Positions 53,889-63,755 of a stretch of DNA of 64,000 bases are shown in pieces (positions within the stretch are counted from its first letter, which is position 1; each line of letters opens with the position of its first letter). The notes beneath the pieces are model-generated. The model was given only the letters and a program-made list of their open reading frames with translations. It had not been told where the DNA came from and did no database searches. The stretch spans positions 62,001 to 126,000 of the forward strand of contig NZ_FMYO01000003.1 of NCBI RefSeq assembly GCF_900096895.1, given 5' to 3'. The DNA comes from Acinetobacter kookii (GTDB lineage Bacteria; Pseudomonadota; Gammaproteobacteria; Pseudomonadales; Moraxellaceae). The translations under genes and the position numbers were made by a program.

Positions 53889-55126
53889 ATAGCATCATGT
53901 CTGGATGTGGAGCAGAGCATGGCCTGATTACGGTAGATCAGGCCCTGGATTTAATTTTGCAGCATACTCAGGGACTGGCCACGGAAAGTCTGGAGTTAAA
54001 TGGAGCTTTGAACCGCTATTTGGCGCAAGAGGTTTATTCTGCCATTAATCTGCCCTTATTTTCGCAAAGCGCTGTAGATGGCTATGCAATTTGCGCCCAA
54101 TCTGCCATTGAGCCGCATAGCGAATTTAAACTGATCGGTGAAATTCAAGCTGGACATTCGTCCGAATTACAGCTCAAGGCAGGGCAAGCCGTACGGATTT
54201 TTACCGGGGCCAAGATTCCGTTTGGCACCACTACGGTGGCACGTCAGGAAATGGTCAATGTTCTTGATTCAACCCGAATTGCAATCACTGAACACTTACA
54301 TGCCAATGTCGATATTCGCAATGTGGGTGAAGAAATTTCGGTTGGACAATTATTGGCCCACAAAGGACAGTTCCTTTCAGTCGGCGCAATTGCATCCTTA
54401 AGTATGGCAGGCATCCAAAACGTTGAAGTTTTTCGCTATCCCCAAGTTGCAGTGGTCATTACGGGAGATGAAGTCGCGAGCAGCATCGAGGATTTTGCAG
54501 CAGGAAAAATTTTTGATGCCAATGCTCCCTTGATTCAGGCCTGGTTTCAAAATGCAGGACAGCAGGTTGAAGTGTTCCATGTGGCTGATACAGAAGATGC
54601 CGTGAAAGCCTTAATCCAGGAATTATCGGACAGCCATGATGTGATTTTAACCACCGGTGGCGTATCCGTTGGAGATTATGATTTTATTCGACCGGTAGCC
54701 CTCGATTTGGGGTTTGAACAGCTGTTCTGGAAAGTGAAACAAAAGCCGGGCAAGCCGATGTTCTTTGCAGAATTAACACGCCCTGATCGCACACGTTGTT
54801 ATCTGCTTGGACTGCCGGGCAATCCGGCAGCAGTTTATGTAGGCATGCAAATTTATACTTCAACCCTGTTAAGGGCTTTGCAAGGACAGAAACAGCAACC
54901 GGACTGGTTTAGCGCCGTGTTGACCCATGAGCTAAAAATGGATAGCCGAGAACGTTTTTTAAGAATGTCGGCCAGTTTTGATCAGGGACTGCTCAAAGTC
55001 TGGAGCTTGTCCAAACAGCAGTCACATATGCTGAGCAATTTAATGCAGGCCAATTGTCTGGTCAGGATTCCTGCGGGAGCTGCTTTATCTAAAGGGCAAA
55101 TCGTGCAAGGTCTGTTTATTCACTGA
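53885..55126 (+). CDS. moeA: molybdopterin molybdenumtransferase MoeA
   Basis: A 413-residue enzyme inserting molybdate into adenylylated molybdopterin. Motifs are QSAVDGYAI near the N terminus, AGxIFDANAPLI, TTGGVSVGDYDF and LPGNPAAVYVG. Standard length. It is coupled to moaCB by an ATGA overlap and precedes the molybdate uptake genes. Confidence 0.96.
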   Translation: MNSIMSGCGAEHGLITVDQALDLILQHTQGLATESLELNGALNRYLAQEVYSAINLPLFSQSAVDGYAICAQSAIEPHSEFKLIGEIQAGHSSELQLKAGQAVRIFTGAKIPFGTTTVARQEMVNVLDSTRIAITEHLHANVDIRNVGEEISVGQLLAHKGQFLSVGAIASLSMAGIQNVEVFRYPQVAVVITGDEVASSIEDFAAGKIFDANAPLIQAWFQNAGQQVEVFHVADTEDAVKALIQELSDSHDVILTTGGVSVGDYDFIRPVALDLGFEQLFWKVKQKPGKPMFFAELTRPDRTRCYLLGLPGNPAAVYVGMQIYTSTLLRALQGQKQQPDWFSAVLTHELKMDSRERFLRMSASFDQGLLKVWSLSKQQSHMLSNLMQANCLVRIPAGAALSKGQIVQGLFIH

Positions 55127-55140
55127 GAAGGAAAATGCCG

Positions 55141-55899
55141 ATGAAAAAATCCCTGTTTTTAGCAGCGTGCTTGTCAGTTACATTTTCCTCTACCTATGCA
55201 GGCACGGTAAAAATCTACGCAGCAGCGAGTCTGAGTAATGCCCTTAACGACATTAAAAAATTGTATGCAAAGCAGCATCCGAAAACGGATGTTGTAGCGG
55301 TATTTGGTGCATCCTCAGCGCTGGCCAAACAGATTGAAGCTGGTGCCAGCAGTGACCTCTTTTTCTCTGCAGATCTGGACTGGATGAATTATCTGATTAA
55401 AAAGCAATTCATTCATCACAACAGGGCCAAGCCCGTATTGTTCAATCAGCTGGTGGTCATTAGCCCGAAAAATTTAAATATTACATTTAAGCCACAGTCC
55501 GATTTTAATGTTGCCCAGGCTTTTAAAGGGCATTTATGCACAGGACAAATGGAGTCTGTACCTGCGGGTAAATATGCCAAACAGAGTTTGACCAAGCTGA
55601 ATTGGCTGGCTCAGCTCAAAGGCCGCATTGTAGGGACCGATGATGTTCGTTCAGCCTTGGCTTTTGTAGAACGGGGCGAGTGTGAGCTAGGCATTGTTTA
55701 TAGAACGGATGCATTGATTAGCCAGAAAGTGAAAATAATCGGAGCCTTCCCGGCAGATTCACATCATCCCATTATTTATCCGATTGCCTTGACCAAACAG
55801 GGCGAGAAAAATGCAGAGGCAATCCAGTTCGAACAATTTGTGAAAAGCAGTCCACAGGCAAAAAGCATCTTTCAAAAATACGGATTTCGCATGAATTAA
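55141..55899 (+). CDS. modA: molybdate-binding periplasmic protein ModA
   Basis: About 252 residues with a signal peptide (MKKSLFLAACLSVTFSSTYA, cleavage near Ala20). The mature start VKIYAAASLSNALNDI and FGASSALAKQIEAGA are the ModA substrate loops. It delivers molybdate to ModBC. ATG 55141 is preferred to 55135 for spacing to AAGGA. Confidence 0.95.
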   Translation: MKKSLFLAACLSVTFSSTYAGTVKIYAAASLSNALNDIKKLYAKQHPKTDVVAVFGASSALAKQIEAGASSDLFFSADLDWMNYLIKKQFIHHNRAKPVLFNQLVVISPKNLNITFKPQSDFNVAQAFKGHLCTGQMESVPAGKYAKQSLTKLNWLAQLKGRIVGTDDVRSALAFVERGECELGIVYRTDALISQKVKIIGAFPADSHHPIIYPIALTKQGEKNAEAIQFEQFVKSSPQAKSIFQKYGFRMN

Positions 55900-55932
55900 T
55901 CCATGAATCAACCATAGGGAGATCGCCACGCA

Positions 55933-56616
55933 ATGTTCAGTCCCGAAGAACTGAGTGCCTTATATCTTTCGGCAAAAGTCGCCTTATGGGCAACGGTCAT
56001 CTGTTTACCGTTTGCAGTAGCTTTGGCCTGGACATTGGCACGCCATGAATTCAGGCTGAAATTTTTGTTTGAAGCATGTTTGCAATTACCGATGGTGCTG
56101 CCGCCTGTGGTTTTGGGCTATTTACTGTTGCTGCTGTTTGGCAATAAAGGCTGGATTGGACAATATCTGAATGCGCTCGGGATTGAACTGGCCTTTAACT
56201 GGAAAGGGGCGGTACTGGCATCAATGATTGTGGCATTTCCCTTGATGGTGCAGCCGATTCGCCTGTCTTTTCAATTGATTAACCGGCAATTGGAACAGGT
56301 GGCCGGCTCGTTGGGGGCAAGCCCGTTCAGGGTGTTTTGCAGTATTAGCCTGCCTTTGGCACTGCCGGGCATGCTGATCGGGAGCATTCTGTGTTTTAGC
56401 CGAAGTCTGGGAGAGTTTGGTGCCACCATTACCTTTGTCGGTAATATTCCAGATGAGACCCGCACCATTCCAATCGCGATTTATTCCTTGCTGCAACAAC
56501 CCAATGGCGAAGAATTTGCCATGCGGGTGGTGGTCTTATCTTTATTTCTGGCATTTTCAGCCCTGATTGCGAACTATTTCATTTTGCAAAAGTATCAACG
56601 GAAATTGGGAGCCTGA
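55933..56616 (+). CDS. modB: molybdate ABC transporter permease ModB
   Basis: A 227-residue inner-membrane permease with about five to six helices and the binding-protein-dependent motif GASPFRVFCSISLPLALPG followed by SLGEFGATITF. The next gene starts one base after its stop. Confidence 0.95.
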   Translation: MFSPEELSALYLSAKVALWATVICLPFAVALAWTLARHEFRLKFLFEACLQLPMVLPPVVLGYLLLLLFGNKGWIGQYLNALGIELAFNWKGAVLASMIVAFPLMVQPIRLSFQLINRQLEQVAGSLGASPFRVFCSISLPLALPGMLIGSILCFSRSLGEFGATITFVGNIPDETRTIPIAIYSLLQQPNGEEFAMRVVVLSLFLAFSALIANYFILQKYQRKLGA

Positions 56617-56617
56617 A

Positions 56618-57274
56618 ATGTTGAAATGTGATTTTCTCTATCAGCAGGGTGATTTCAGCCTGAACGTTGAACTGGAGATGCAGCAGCAACTGTTAGGCAT
56701 TGTCGGAGCATCGGGGAGTGGCAAGAGTACCTTGCTAAAAAATATTGTGGGTTTGCTCAAGCCACAGCAAGGCTATATCCAGTTGAATGAACAGCTGTTA
56801 ATGGATACCCGGCAGAATATTCATATCCCGATGTATCAGCGCAAAATCGCTTTAATTTTCCAGCATGCTTTGCTGTTTCCACATATGAATGTGCAGCAGA
56901 ATCTACGCTATGCAGAGAAATTAGTAGATAAGTCAGAACGAAAGTTCCAGTTTGATGACATTGTCGAATTGCTGGATTTGACCACCTTGATACAACGTAA
57001 GGCCCATCAGCTTTCTGGTGGGGAAGCACAGCGGGTCTCGATTGGGCGGGCACTGCTATCTTCCCCCCATTTATTGCTTCTGGATGAACCCTTAACGGGA
57101 CTGGACCGTAGCTTAAAACAGCAAATTTTACCGTTTTTTAAACGGATAAAAGAGGAGCTGGATTTGCCAGTGATTTATGTCACACATCATCCCGAAGAAC
57201 TGGAATATCTGGAAGCGGAAACTTTGCAGTTAAGTCAAGGTCAATTACAGCGCAATTCAATGGATTGCGGTTGA
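56618..57274 (+). CDS. modC: molybdate ABC transporter ATPase ModC, short form
   Basis: 218 residues from ATG 56618. Walker A is GASGSGKSTLL (about 30-40), signature LSGGEAQRVS, Walker B LLLLDEP. It ends right after the ATPase core; the C-terminal TOBE/Mop domain that senses molybdate in E. coli ModC (about 350 residues) is absent, so feedback at that step is lost or supplied elsewhere. Last gene of the operon. Confidence 0.94.
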   Translation: MLKCDFLYQQGDFSLNVELEMQQQLLGIVGASGSGKSTLLKNIVGLLKPQQGYIQLNEQLLMDTRQNIHIPMYQRKIALIFQHALLFPHMNVQQNLRYAEKLVDKSERKFQFDDIVELLDLTTLIQRKAHQLSGGEAQRVSIGRALLSSPHLLLLDEPLTGLDRSLKQQILPFFKRIKEELDLPVIYVTHHPEELEYLEAETLQLSQGQLQRNSMDCG

Positions 57275-57355
57275 ATCAGATCGTCAACAATAAAAATAGC
57301 CTAAGCAATTTAAATGCTAAACTGCTTAAACCATTTCTATAAATATCAAATTATA

Positions 57356-57742
57356 TTATTCAGTTTTTTGATATTCATTGATGACTTCAAGTGCAGCACG
57401 AAAGGCTTCCTGGGTGGCAGGAGCGCCACAGTAGGGCAAACTGTGTAATAACACTTCCTGAATTTCTTCTACTGTTGCACCGTTATTGAGTGCACCACGA
57501 ACATGTCCCTTAAGTTCTGTGGGGCTTTTTTGTGCGGTTAAAAAAGCAATGGTGATCAGTGAACGATATTTACGTGGAAGAACGCCTTCGCGTTGCCAGG
57601 TTGAACCCCAGGCATGTTCATTAATCCAGTCCTGTAAAGGCTGGGTAAAGGGTACCGTATTGTCCTGTGCACGTTTTACGAAAGCTTCGCCCATGACTTC
57701 GGTGCGAACTTTTAAACCATTTTCAAAATCTTGTTGTGACAT
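57356..57742 (-). CDS. carboxymuconolactone decarboxylase (CMD/PcaC-like) family protein
   Basis: A 128-residue all-helical protein with HAWGSTWQREGVLPRKYRS, LKGHVRGALNNGATVEEI and LLHSLPYCGAPA, the core of gamma-carboxymuconolactone decarboxylases. Size fits PcaC, but no other pca genes are adjacent, so the substrate is uncertain. It has no CxxC, so it is not an AhpD peroxidase. It sits alone after the mod operon. Confidence 0.88.
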   Translation of the reverse strand: MSQQDFENGLKVRTEVMGEAFVKRAQDNTVPFTQPLQDWINEHAWGSTWQREGVLPRKYRSLITIAFLTAQKSPTELKGHVRGALNNGATVEEIQEVLLHSLPYCGAPATQEAFRAALEVINEYQKTE

Positions 57743-58034
57743 GTTTTGCTCTTTGAATGTCTATAAAAAATTGTGAACAAAGTTTATGTCTTAATCACGT
57801 TTATGCGTATAGGTTTATGGTCGTAGTTTGATGTTTTTTATAGAATCTGCGAGATGATTGCTTGGCTCATGTCTATGTTTTTAAATGCTAATCTAAGTGT
57901 TTAAAAGAGAGAGCAGTAATAAGGTCAGCTGAGCAGAACACAAATCCTTAAAAGACAGTTTTTAAGCCCAATTGCGTGAAAGCCATTAACTCAGAAGTGA
58001 TAGGTTAATGGCATAAAAAAGCAGAGTAAAAGGG
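57743..58034. other. intergenic, about 290 bp
   Basis: Promoter of the CMD gene and 3' end of uspA. A GCCATTAAC/GTTAATGGC inverted repeat with a 13-base loop (57982-58012) lies just downstream of uspA and may be its weak terminator. Confidence 0.5.
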
Positions 58035-58487
58035 TTATTGGGTATGTTTAACCACAAGCACAGGAACATGACTGGCGGTCAGAATATCTTGGGCAATACT
58101 GCCAATGAAGGTTTTTTTCAAACCGGTTCGGCCATGCGATCCAACCACAATCAAATCGGCCTTTAGTTCATCGGCAAGTTCAGCAATGGCCTCACTAGGG
58201 GATTGTTTGGCTAAAAGCTTGGTTTCTGCTGGAATGCCTGCTTCGGAAAATCTGGCACCTAGCTCGGCCAATATATTTTTAGCATGAGCTTGAGCTTCCA
58301 TAAAATAATCAGTGACGCCGGGGACATTTTTATAAAAACTGACACTGGTTAAAGGATCAATAATCACCACGCTCACAATGGTCACTTTACTGCCAAAAAC
58401 TTTGGCTAACACCATGGCCTGATCAGCTGCGGCTACAGCAATGGGCGAGTCATCGACAGAAACTAGAATGTGCTGGTAATACTCCAT
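58035..58487 (-). CDS. universal stress protein UspA family
   Basis: About 150 residues from ATG 58487, which has GAGGAC just upstream; ATG 58508 is less likely. The ATP-binding pattern GSHGRTGLKKTFIGSIAQDIL and the N-terminal ILVSVDDSP identify the UspA domain, single copy. It is probably a cytosolic stress factor. No operon partner. Confidence 0.93.
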   Translation of the reverse strand: MEYYQHILVSVDDSPIAVAAADQAMVLAKVFGSKVTIVSVVIIDPLTSVSFYKNVPGVTDYFMEAQAHAKNILAELGARFSEAGIPAETKLLAKQSPSEAIAELADELKADLIVVGSHGRTGLKKTFIGSIAQDILTASHVPVLVVKHTQ

Positions 58488-58737
58488 GATGCTGTCCTCT
58501 TGTTTCAATATTTATTATTTGTTCAAAGCTTAACATAGCCGGAATGTGGAAAGGAAAAAGGATAAAAATGTATCTTTTATGATTTGTTATTGAGCCTGTA
58601 AATTATTTTAATTAATTTTCTAAACCCTCTATGCGAGGGCAAACGATCTTGTGTATTTTACTAAGAAGTTTAAGTGGAACTATCATTATAGGTTTGGCGT
58701 ATATTCAGCTTAAAATTTAATGAGATTCATAGATAAA
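58488..58737. other. intergenic, 250 bp, uspA promoter region
   Basis: AT-rich, with no ORF or repeat of note, up to the tRNA-Gly terminator. Confidence 0.4.
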
Positions 58738-58767
58738 AAAAGCCCAGATCAATTGATCTGGGCTTTT
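58738..58767 (-). terminator. terminator of tRNA-Gly
   Basis: Perfect palindrome AAAAGCCCAGATCAA and TTGATCTGGGCTTTT directly beyond the tRNA 3' end. Confidence 0.9.
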
Positions 58768-58774
58768 CATATTC

Positions 58775-58850
58775 TGGAGCGGGAAAGGAGACTCGAACTC
58801 CCGACCCCAACCTTGGCAAGGTTATGCTCTACCAACTGAGCTATTCCCGC
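58775..58850 (-). tRNA. tRNA-Gly (anticodon GCC)
   Basis: A 76-base gene on the minus strand. Acceptor GCGGGAA pairs with TTCCCGC, D-arm AGCTCAGTTGGTAGAGC, anticodon loop CTTGCCAAG with GCC, T-loop TTCGAGT, and a genomic CCA end. It lies 65 bases downstream of cysS's end region on the same strand. Confidence 0.97.
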
Positions 58851-58915
58851 AATATGGAAGTGAATTATAGAGAGTTTCTTTTAACTGTCAACTCTTTATG
58901 CTTCCAAATGATTAA

Positions 58916-60337
58916 TTAATCAGCACGACGCCAAATAGTGCCTTGACGTGTATCTTCCAGAACCACACCTTGGTTCAGTAAAGACTGGCGAATTTCATCA
59001 GCCTTGGCAAATTCTTTGGCCTTTTTCGCATCTTTACGCTGCTGAATCAAATCTTCAATCTGTTCTTCAGATAAACCTAATGCTTCCTGACCAATATCAG
59101 ACTTCAAGAAGTCATCAACATTGTGCTGAACCAGACCCAGAATATTGGTAAGGTGACGTAAAGTTGAATAATAAACCGCTGCCTGCTCCTGGTTTTCGTC
59201 TTTCACTGCACGGTTGAGTTCTTTGTTGATTTCAAACAGTACAGCAATGGCTTCTGCTGTATTGAAGTCATCACGCATAGCAGTATTAAAACGTTCAACC
59301 AATGCTTCATCCAGAGTTTCTACGGTTTTTTCACAGTAGACCTGCTGATAAGCCTTAAATGAATGGTAGAAACGAGAAAGGGCTGTTTTGGCTTCTTTTA
59401 ATGCCACATCCGAGAAGTTCACCGGACTACGGTAATGTGAAGACACAATAAAGTAACGGATCACTTCAGGGTGGAATTTTTCCATCACATCACGGATGGT
59501 AAAGAAATTGCCTAAAGACTTCGACATTTTCTCGCCATCAACATTAATGAAACCGACATGCATCCAGTAATTTACATACTGTTCATCCGTAGATGCTTCA
59601 GACTGTGCAATTTCATTTTCATGGTGCGGGAACATCAGGTCTGAACCGCCACCGTGAATGTCAAAATGATTGCCTAGGCAGCAAGTTGACATTGCCGAAC
59701 ATTCGATATGCCAGCCTGGACGGCCATTGCCCCAAGGTGAAGCCCAAGACGGTTCATTTTCTTTGGCATGTTTCCACAGCACAAAGTCAAATGGATGTTT
59801 TTTCTCTACTTCAACATCAACGCGTTCAGAAGCACCGGCCTGCATATCTTCCAGTTTACGGCCTGAAAGACGGCCATATTTGGCAAATTTTTCAACTTCA
59901 AAATAGACATCGCCATTTGATGATGGATAAGCAGTACCTTTATTGACCAGGTTACCAATCATGCTTTGCATCTGGTCAATGTAATCTGTCGCACGTGGAG
60001 CTTCATCTGGATGTAGGCAACCCAAGTTTTCAGCATCTTCATTCATCGCTTGAATGAAACGATCCGTTAAAGCTGTAATGCTTTCCCCATTTTCATTGGC
60101 ACGTTTAATAATTTTGTCGTCAATATCGGTAATGTTACGTACGTATTTTACATTCCAGCCCTGACTGCGCAGGAAACGGATAATGTAGTCAAATGCAACC
60201 ATCACTCGAGCATGCCCAATATGACAGTAGTCATATACGGTCATACCGCAGACATACATGTCGATATGACCTTCTTTACGAGGTACGAATTCTACTTTTT
60301 TACGTTGCTCTGAGTTATATAGAACAAATGGCTGCAT
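58916..60337 (-). CDS. cysS: cysteinyl-tRNA synthetase CysS
   Basis: A 473-residue class I synthetase. The HIGH motif is in [13 protein letters not shown] in EKMSKSLGN, and the zinc ligands in YVCGMTVYD plus [21 protein letters not shown]. Length is normal. It is monocistronic, upstream on the minus strand of tRNA-Gly. Confidence 0.98.
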   Translation of the reverse strand: MQPFVLYNSEQRKKVEFVPRKEGHIDMYVCGMTVYDYCHIGHARVMVAFDYIIRFLRSQGWNVKYVRNITDIDDKIIKRANENGESITALTDRFIQAMNEDAENLGCLHPDEAPRATDYIDQMQSMIGNLVNKGTAYPSSNGDVYFEVEKFAKYGRLSGRKLEDMQAGASERVDVEVEKKHPFDFVLWKHAKENEPSWASPWGNGRPGWHIECSAMSTCCLGNHFDIHGGGSDLMFPHHENEIAQSEASTDEQYVNYWMHVGFINVDGEKMSKSLGNFFTIRDVMEKFHPEVIRYFIVSSHYRSPVNFSDVALKEAKTALSRFYHSFKAYQQVYCEKTVETLDEALVERFNTAMRDDFNTAEAIAVLFEINKELNRAVKDENQEQAAVYYSTLRHLTNILGLVQHNVDDFLKSDIGQEALGLSEEQIEDLIQQRKDAKKAKEFAKADEIRQSLLNQGVVLEDTRQGTIWRRAD

Positions 60338-60678
60338 AGGTCTTCTAAGATGCTTTTACAAAAGATGGCTCATCTTAACCTAAGCATTTTTTTTCATAAA
60401 GTTAAAACGAAAAAATGCAGAAGTTTTTTAGGGAATATAAAACTCGATATGAAAATTTAATGTCATTACTTATGGCTTAAGAAAGCTCACTGCTCATGAA
60501 AATAATCAGTGATACCTGAGAAATAACAATTGAGCAAGCAAAACGGTTGTATAGCGGGAATGTGAGTTCATACGGACCGATCTGTCCCGTTCCTCTAGAG
60601 CATTTAAGAAGAGCATTGAATAGATAGATGTAACATCCAGATTTTATAGCTCAAGTGAGCTCTCTATCTCATCAATAT
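60338..60678. other. intergenic, about 340 bp
   Basis: Promoter of cysS and 3' flank of the DUF1826 gene. An AGCTCA-AG-TGAGCT hairpin lies near 60648-60662. I see no ORF. Confidence 0.5.
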
Positions 60679-61374
60679 TTAACAGATCAAGAGAAGTCTA
60701 TATTCACCTGCTTCAGCAGGCGCTCTATGCACACAAGGCAAAACGGGCTGCGTTGGATGATCGACAGCCAAACGCCAAAGATGTCCCTGGCCTAAATTGA
60801 TCGGTGTTGCATCCGCTTTGGGTGCATAATGCAAATCAAAGAAATATTCTTCCAGGAAATTTTCGAACTCGGCTTCTGGACCATCATGTAAGTCTTTCAG
60901 CTTTGCTCTTATTTCGGGAATCAAAATCTTTTGCTCAACCTGATCATTTGGCAAAATATCACTGGCACAACCAGCATAAGTACATAAAAAAGTATCGGTT
61001 TCTATGGGTGAGCGGTCCACGTGATAGGAATACACATCTGTTGCAATGAAATCCAGCTCTTCATCCCGTTCATAACTTTTAAGTAAGTTAAGAGATGGGG
61101 AGGCTCCGAAATCGGTTAATAGCTGGATATCTTTTAAGATCACTTCCCGAGCCAGATGACCTTGTTCTGAAAGTTGCAGCGCTAAAAGATCTTCCACAGA
61201 AACTTCTGTAATATTCTCTTTTAATTCAAGTTTAGTCACGATTTCTTTAAAATCACCAGCCAGATTTCTATACCAGCACATGGCATTTATATTTCCTTGA
61301 AACTTGGAATTGACCAGTTCAGGAAAAGTGGCAACCACACCAATTTGCTTGTGATCAGAAAGCGTATTTTTCAT
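60679..61374 (-). CDS. DUF1826 domain protein
   Basis: A 231-residue soluble protein matching DUF1826 in order: MCWYRN near the start, a helical centre, then YHVDRSPIETDTFLCTYAGCASDILPND and a C-terminal CVHRAPAEAGEYRLLLIC. The family co-occurs with zinc-responsive genes in some bacteria, but no function is established. The His, Asp and Cys residues could bind metal. The gene is alone, divergent from kdsD. Confidence 0.82.
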   Translation of the reverse strand: MKNTLSDHKQIGVVATFPELVNSKFQGNINAMCWYRNLAGDFKEIVTKLELKENITEVSVEDLLALQLSEQGHLAREVILKDIQLLTDFGASPSLNLLKSYERDEELDFIATDVYSYHVDRSPIETDTFLCTYAGCASDILPNDQVEQKILIPEIRAKLKDLHDGPEAEFENFLEEYFFDLHYAPKADATPINLGQGHLWRLAVDHPTQPVLPCVHRAPAEAGEYRLLLIC

Positions 61375-61629
61375 ATGAGAATTAAATAATCAACCAAGTC
61401 TAATAATATACACTCAGCTTTACATAAATGCAGAATGATTCATGACACATGACCTGAAGAGAGTAAGGATGAAGTTCGCGATAAACCTAGGTTCACTCAC
61501 CATAATTTCTGCACAATTATTGAAATCTTGTAATTTAGAAACGTGACATTTGCATAGATATGATAAAATTGCGAAAATTATTTTTTGCTTGATTGAATCA
61601 ACTCTGTATAGAGTAAAGGTAAACCTATT

Positions 61630-62622
61630 TTGAACCCACCAAATATGCCAAATCAAATAGACTTTCAAAAAGTTGCATTAGAAACTTTGCGTATAGAAGA
61701 ACAAGCACTGGAAATATTGGCGACACAAATTGATGATCGTTTTAGTTGTGCCTGTGAAATCATCTTGAAGTGTCGAGGGCGTTTAGTCATTACCGGTATG
61801 GGGAAGTCAGGGCATATCGGCCGTAAAATGGCAGCAACCTTTGCTTCTACAGGTACACCGTCATTCTTTATGCATCCAGGTGAAGCGGGACATGGCGATT
61901 TAGGCATGCTGGTTCCTGGCGATGTGCTGATTGCCATTTCTAACTCGGGCAAGAGTGATGAAATCATGATGCTTATGCCATTAATCAAGCGTCTGGAAAT
62001 TCCTCTAATTACCATTAGTGGCGACAACAAAGGCCCTATGCCGCAAAATGCCGATGTGGCCTTAACTTTGGGGAATATTCAGGAAGCCTGTCCACTGGGT
62101 CTGGCACCGACCTCAAGCACCACGGCAACTCTGGCTTTAGGCGATGCCTTGGCGGTTGCCTTGCTAGATGCACGTGGCTTTACTGCCGATGATTTTGCGC
62201 TGTCTCATCCTGCTGGTGCCTTGGGTAAACGCTTGTTGTTGCATGTCGAACACCTCATGCACACAGGTGCAGAATTGCCAAAAGTGTCTCCAGATACACC
62301 AATGAACCAGGTTTTATACGAAATTTCAAATAAACGCCTAGGTTTAACCACAATTGTCGATCAAAATGACGTTCTATTGGGTATTTTTACCGATGGTGAT
62401 TTACGTCGTTTAATTGATAAACAACAAGGCTTTGATGTGAACTTGCCGGTTTCTGAGGTTATGACAAAAAATCCATTAACCATTTCGCAAGAGGCACGTG
62501 CCGTTGAAGCCCTAGAGCGCATGAACGAAAAGAAAATTAATCAATTTGTTGTAGTAGATAGTGCAAACAAGGTCATTGGCGTGATTAGCATGCATGACCT
62601 GATTCAAGCCGGGGTAAATTAA
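61630..62622 (+). CDS. kdsD: arabinose-5-phosphate isomerase KdsD
   Basis: A 330-residue enzyme for the first step of Kdo synthesis. The SIS domain has TGMGKSGHIGRKMAATFASTGTPSFF, AISNSGKSDEI and ALGDALAVALLD; two CBS domains follow (about 205-330). A TTG at 61630 is the probable start with AAAGG upstream; ATG 61645 is an alternative five codons in. First of a string: kdsD, kdsC, lptC, lptA. Confidence 0.95.
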   Translation: MNPPNMPNQIDFQKVALETLRIEEQALEILATQIDDRFSCACEIILKCRGRLVITGMGKSGHIGRKMAATFASTGTPSFFMHPGEAGHGDLGMLVPGDVLIAISNSGKSDEIMMLMPLIKRLEIPLITISGDNKGPMPQNADVALTLGNIQEACPLGLAPTSSTTATLALGDALAVALLDARGFTADDFALSHPAGALGKRLLLHVEHLMHTGAELPKVSPDTPMNQVLYEISNKRLGLTTIVDQNDVLLGIFTDGDLRRLIDKQQGFDVNLPVSEVMTKNPLTISQEARAVEALERMNEKKINQFVVVDSANKVIGVISMHDLIQAGVN

Positions 62623-62625
62623 TAA

Positions 62626-63165
62626 ATGGCATCTTATATTTTATTGGAACAGGCGCGCCATGTTGAAGCTTTGGTTCTTGATGTCGATGGAATTCTGAGT
62701 GATGGTTTTGTCACCCTGACCAATACCGGGGATGAAATCAAGTCCTTTGATATCCGTGATGGCTTAGGTATGAAACTCGTACAGAAAGCTGGTGTAAAAG
62801 TCATTATTATTACTGGACGTAAAAGCAATATTGTAGAAAAGCGCATGTCTGACCTGGGCGTAGACCTGGTTTTCCAGGGCCGTGAAGATAAAGGCACCGC
62901 ATTACGCGAAGCCTGTGCCCAATTGAATGTTGCTCCAGAAGACTGTTTATATATGGGCGATGACTGGCCTGACCTTTCGGCATTTGCCATTGCCGGTATG
63001 AAAGTGACTGTTCCGAATGGTCATGTCGAAGTTCGACGCCGTGCTGACCTTGTCACTCAGGCCATGGGTGGTCGTGGTGCAGTGCGTGAAATCTGTGACA
63101 TGATTCTGACGGCCAAAGGGGCTTATGAACAGCTGCTTGAAACCTATACCGCTGCCCCACATTAA
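62626..63165 (+). CDS. kdsC: Kdo-8-phosphate phosphatase KdsC
   Basis: A 179-residue HAD-family phosphatase. The nucleophile motif is LDVDGILSDG, with IITGRKS and YMGDDWPDLSAF as motifs II and IV. It removes phosphate from Kdo-8-P in lipopolysaccharide core synthesis. It starts 3 bases after kdsD, and lptC follows 41 bases on. Confidence 0.96.
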   Translation: MASYILLEQARHVEALVLDVDGILSDGFVTLTNTGDEIKSFDIRDGLGMKLVQKAGVKVIIITGRKSNIVEKRMSDLGVDLVFQGREDKGTALREACAQLNVAPEDCLYMGDDWPDLSAFAIAGMKVTVPNGHVEVRRRADLVTQAMGGRGAVREICDMILTAKGAYEQLLETYTAAPH

Positions 63166-63206
63166 TTGTTAAACAATTCATTGAATTTGAGTTAAGTGCC
63201 ACACTT

Positions 63207-63755
63207 ATGGATACAAAAGTTTTATACCTGACTGCTATAGCAATTGCAGCTATAAGTGGTGGTTACTACTATTACAGTGGTAAGGGCAACAAGCTCGAGG
63301 TTGATTCAGCCAGAAGCATGACCTATTCCGCTGAAAAAATTAACCTGACTCAAACCGATGACAACGGTAATTTGTATGCCCGTGCTCAGGTCGACCGTAT
63401 GGAACAGGACATGCAAAAAGAAACGGCCAAACTGGAAAACCTGAATGCCTCGCTGTATAAAAATGGCGCAGTTGATGCCACTTTTTATGCCAAAGTGGCG
63501 AACAGTTATGATGACAATCAACGGGTGGTTCTGTCGGGAAATGTCGTGGCGACCAAGTTGATGCCACAGGGCAAAATGCAGTTTCAGACCCAGGAATTAA
63601 CCGGATATCCCGAAACCCGGGAAATTGAGACAGATAAACAGGTCAATGTGCAATCTCCGCAAGCTGAATTTGTAAGCCAGGGTCTGAAAGCCAATCTAAA
63701 TGACGGTCAATACGAATTTTTTAATATTCGAGGAAAATATGAACCACAATCTTAA
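63207..63755 (+). CDS. lptC: lipopolysaccharide export protein LptC
   Basis: A 182-residue protein with one N-terminal membrane helix (about 5-22) and a periplasmic beta-jellyroll, with the LptC run of 'Y.A....DQ.D..G' style repeats visible as YARAQVDRMEQDMQKE and later LSGNVVATKL. It bridges LptBFG to LptA. It overlaps the lptA start by 17 bases. Confidence 0.88.
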   Translation: MDTKVLYLTAIAIAAISGGYYYYSGKGNKLEVDSARSMTYSAEKINLTQTDDNGNLYARAQVDRMEQDMQKETAKLENLNASLYKNGAVDATFYAKVANSYDDNQRVVLSGNVVATKLMPQGKMQFQTQELTGYPETREIETDKQVNVQSPQAEFVSQGLKANLNDGQYEFFNIRGKYEPQS

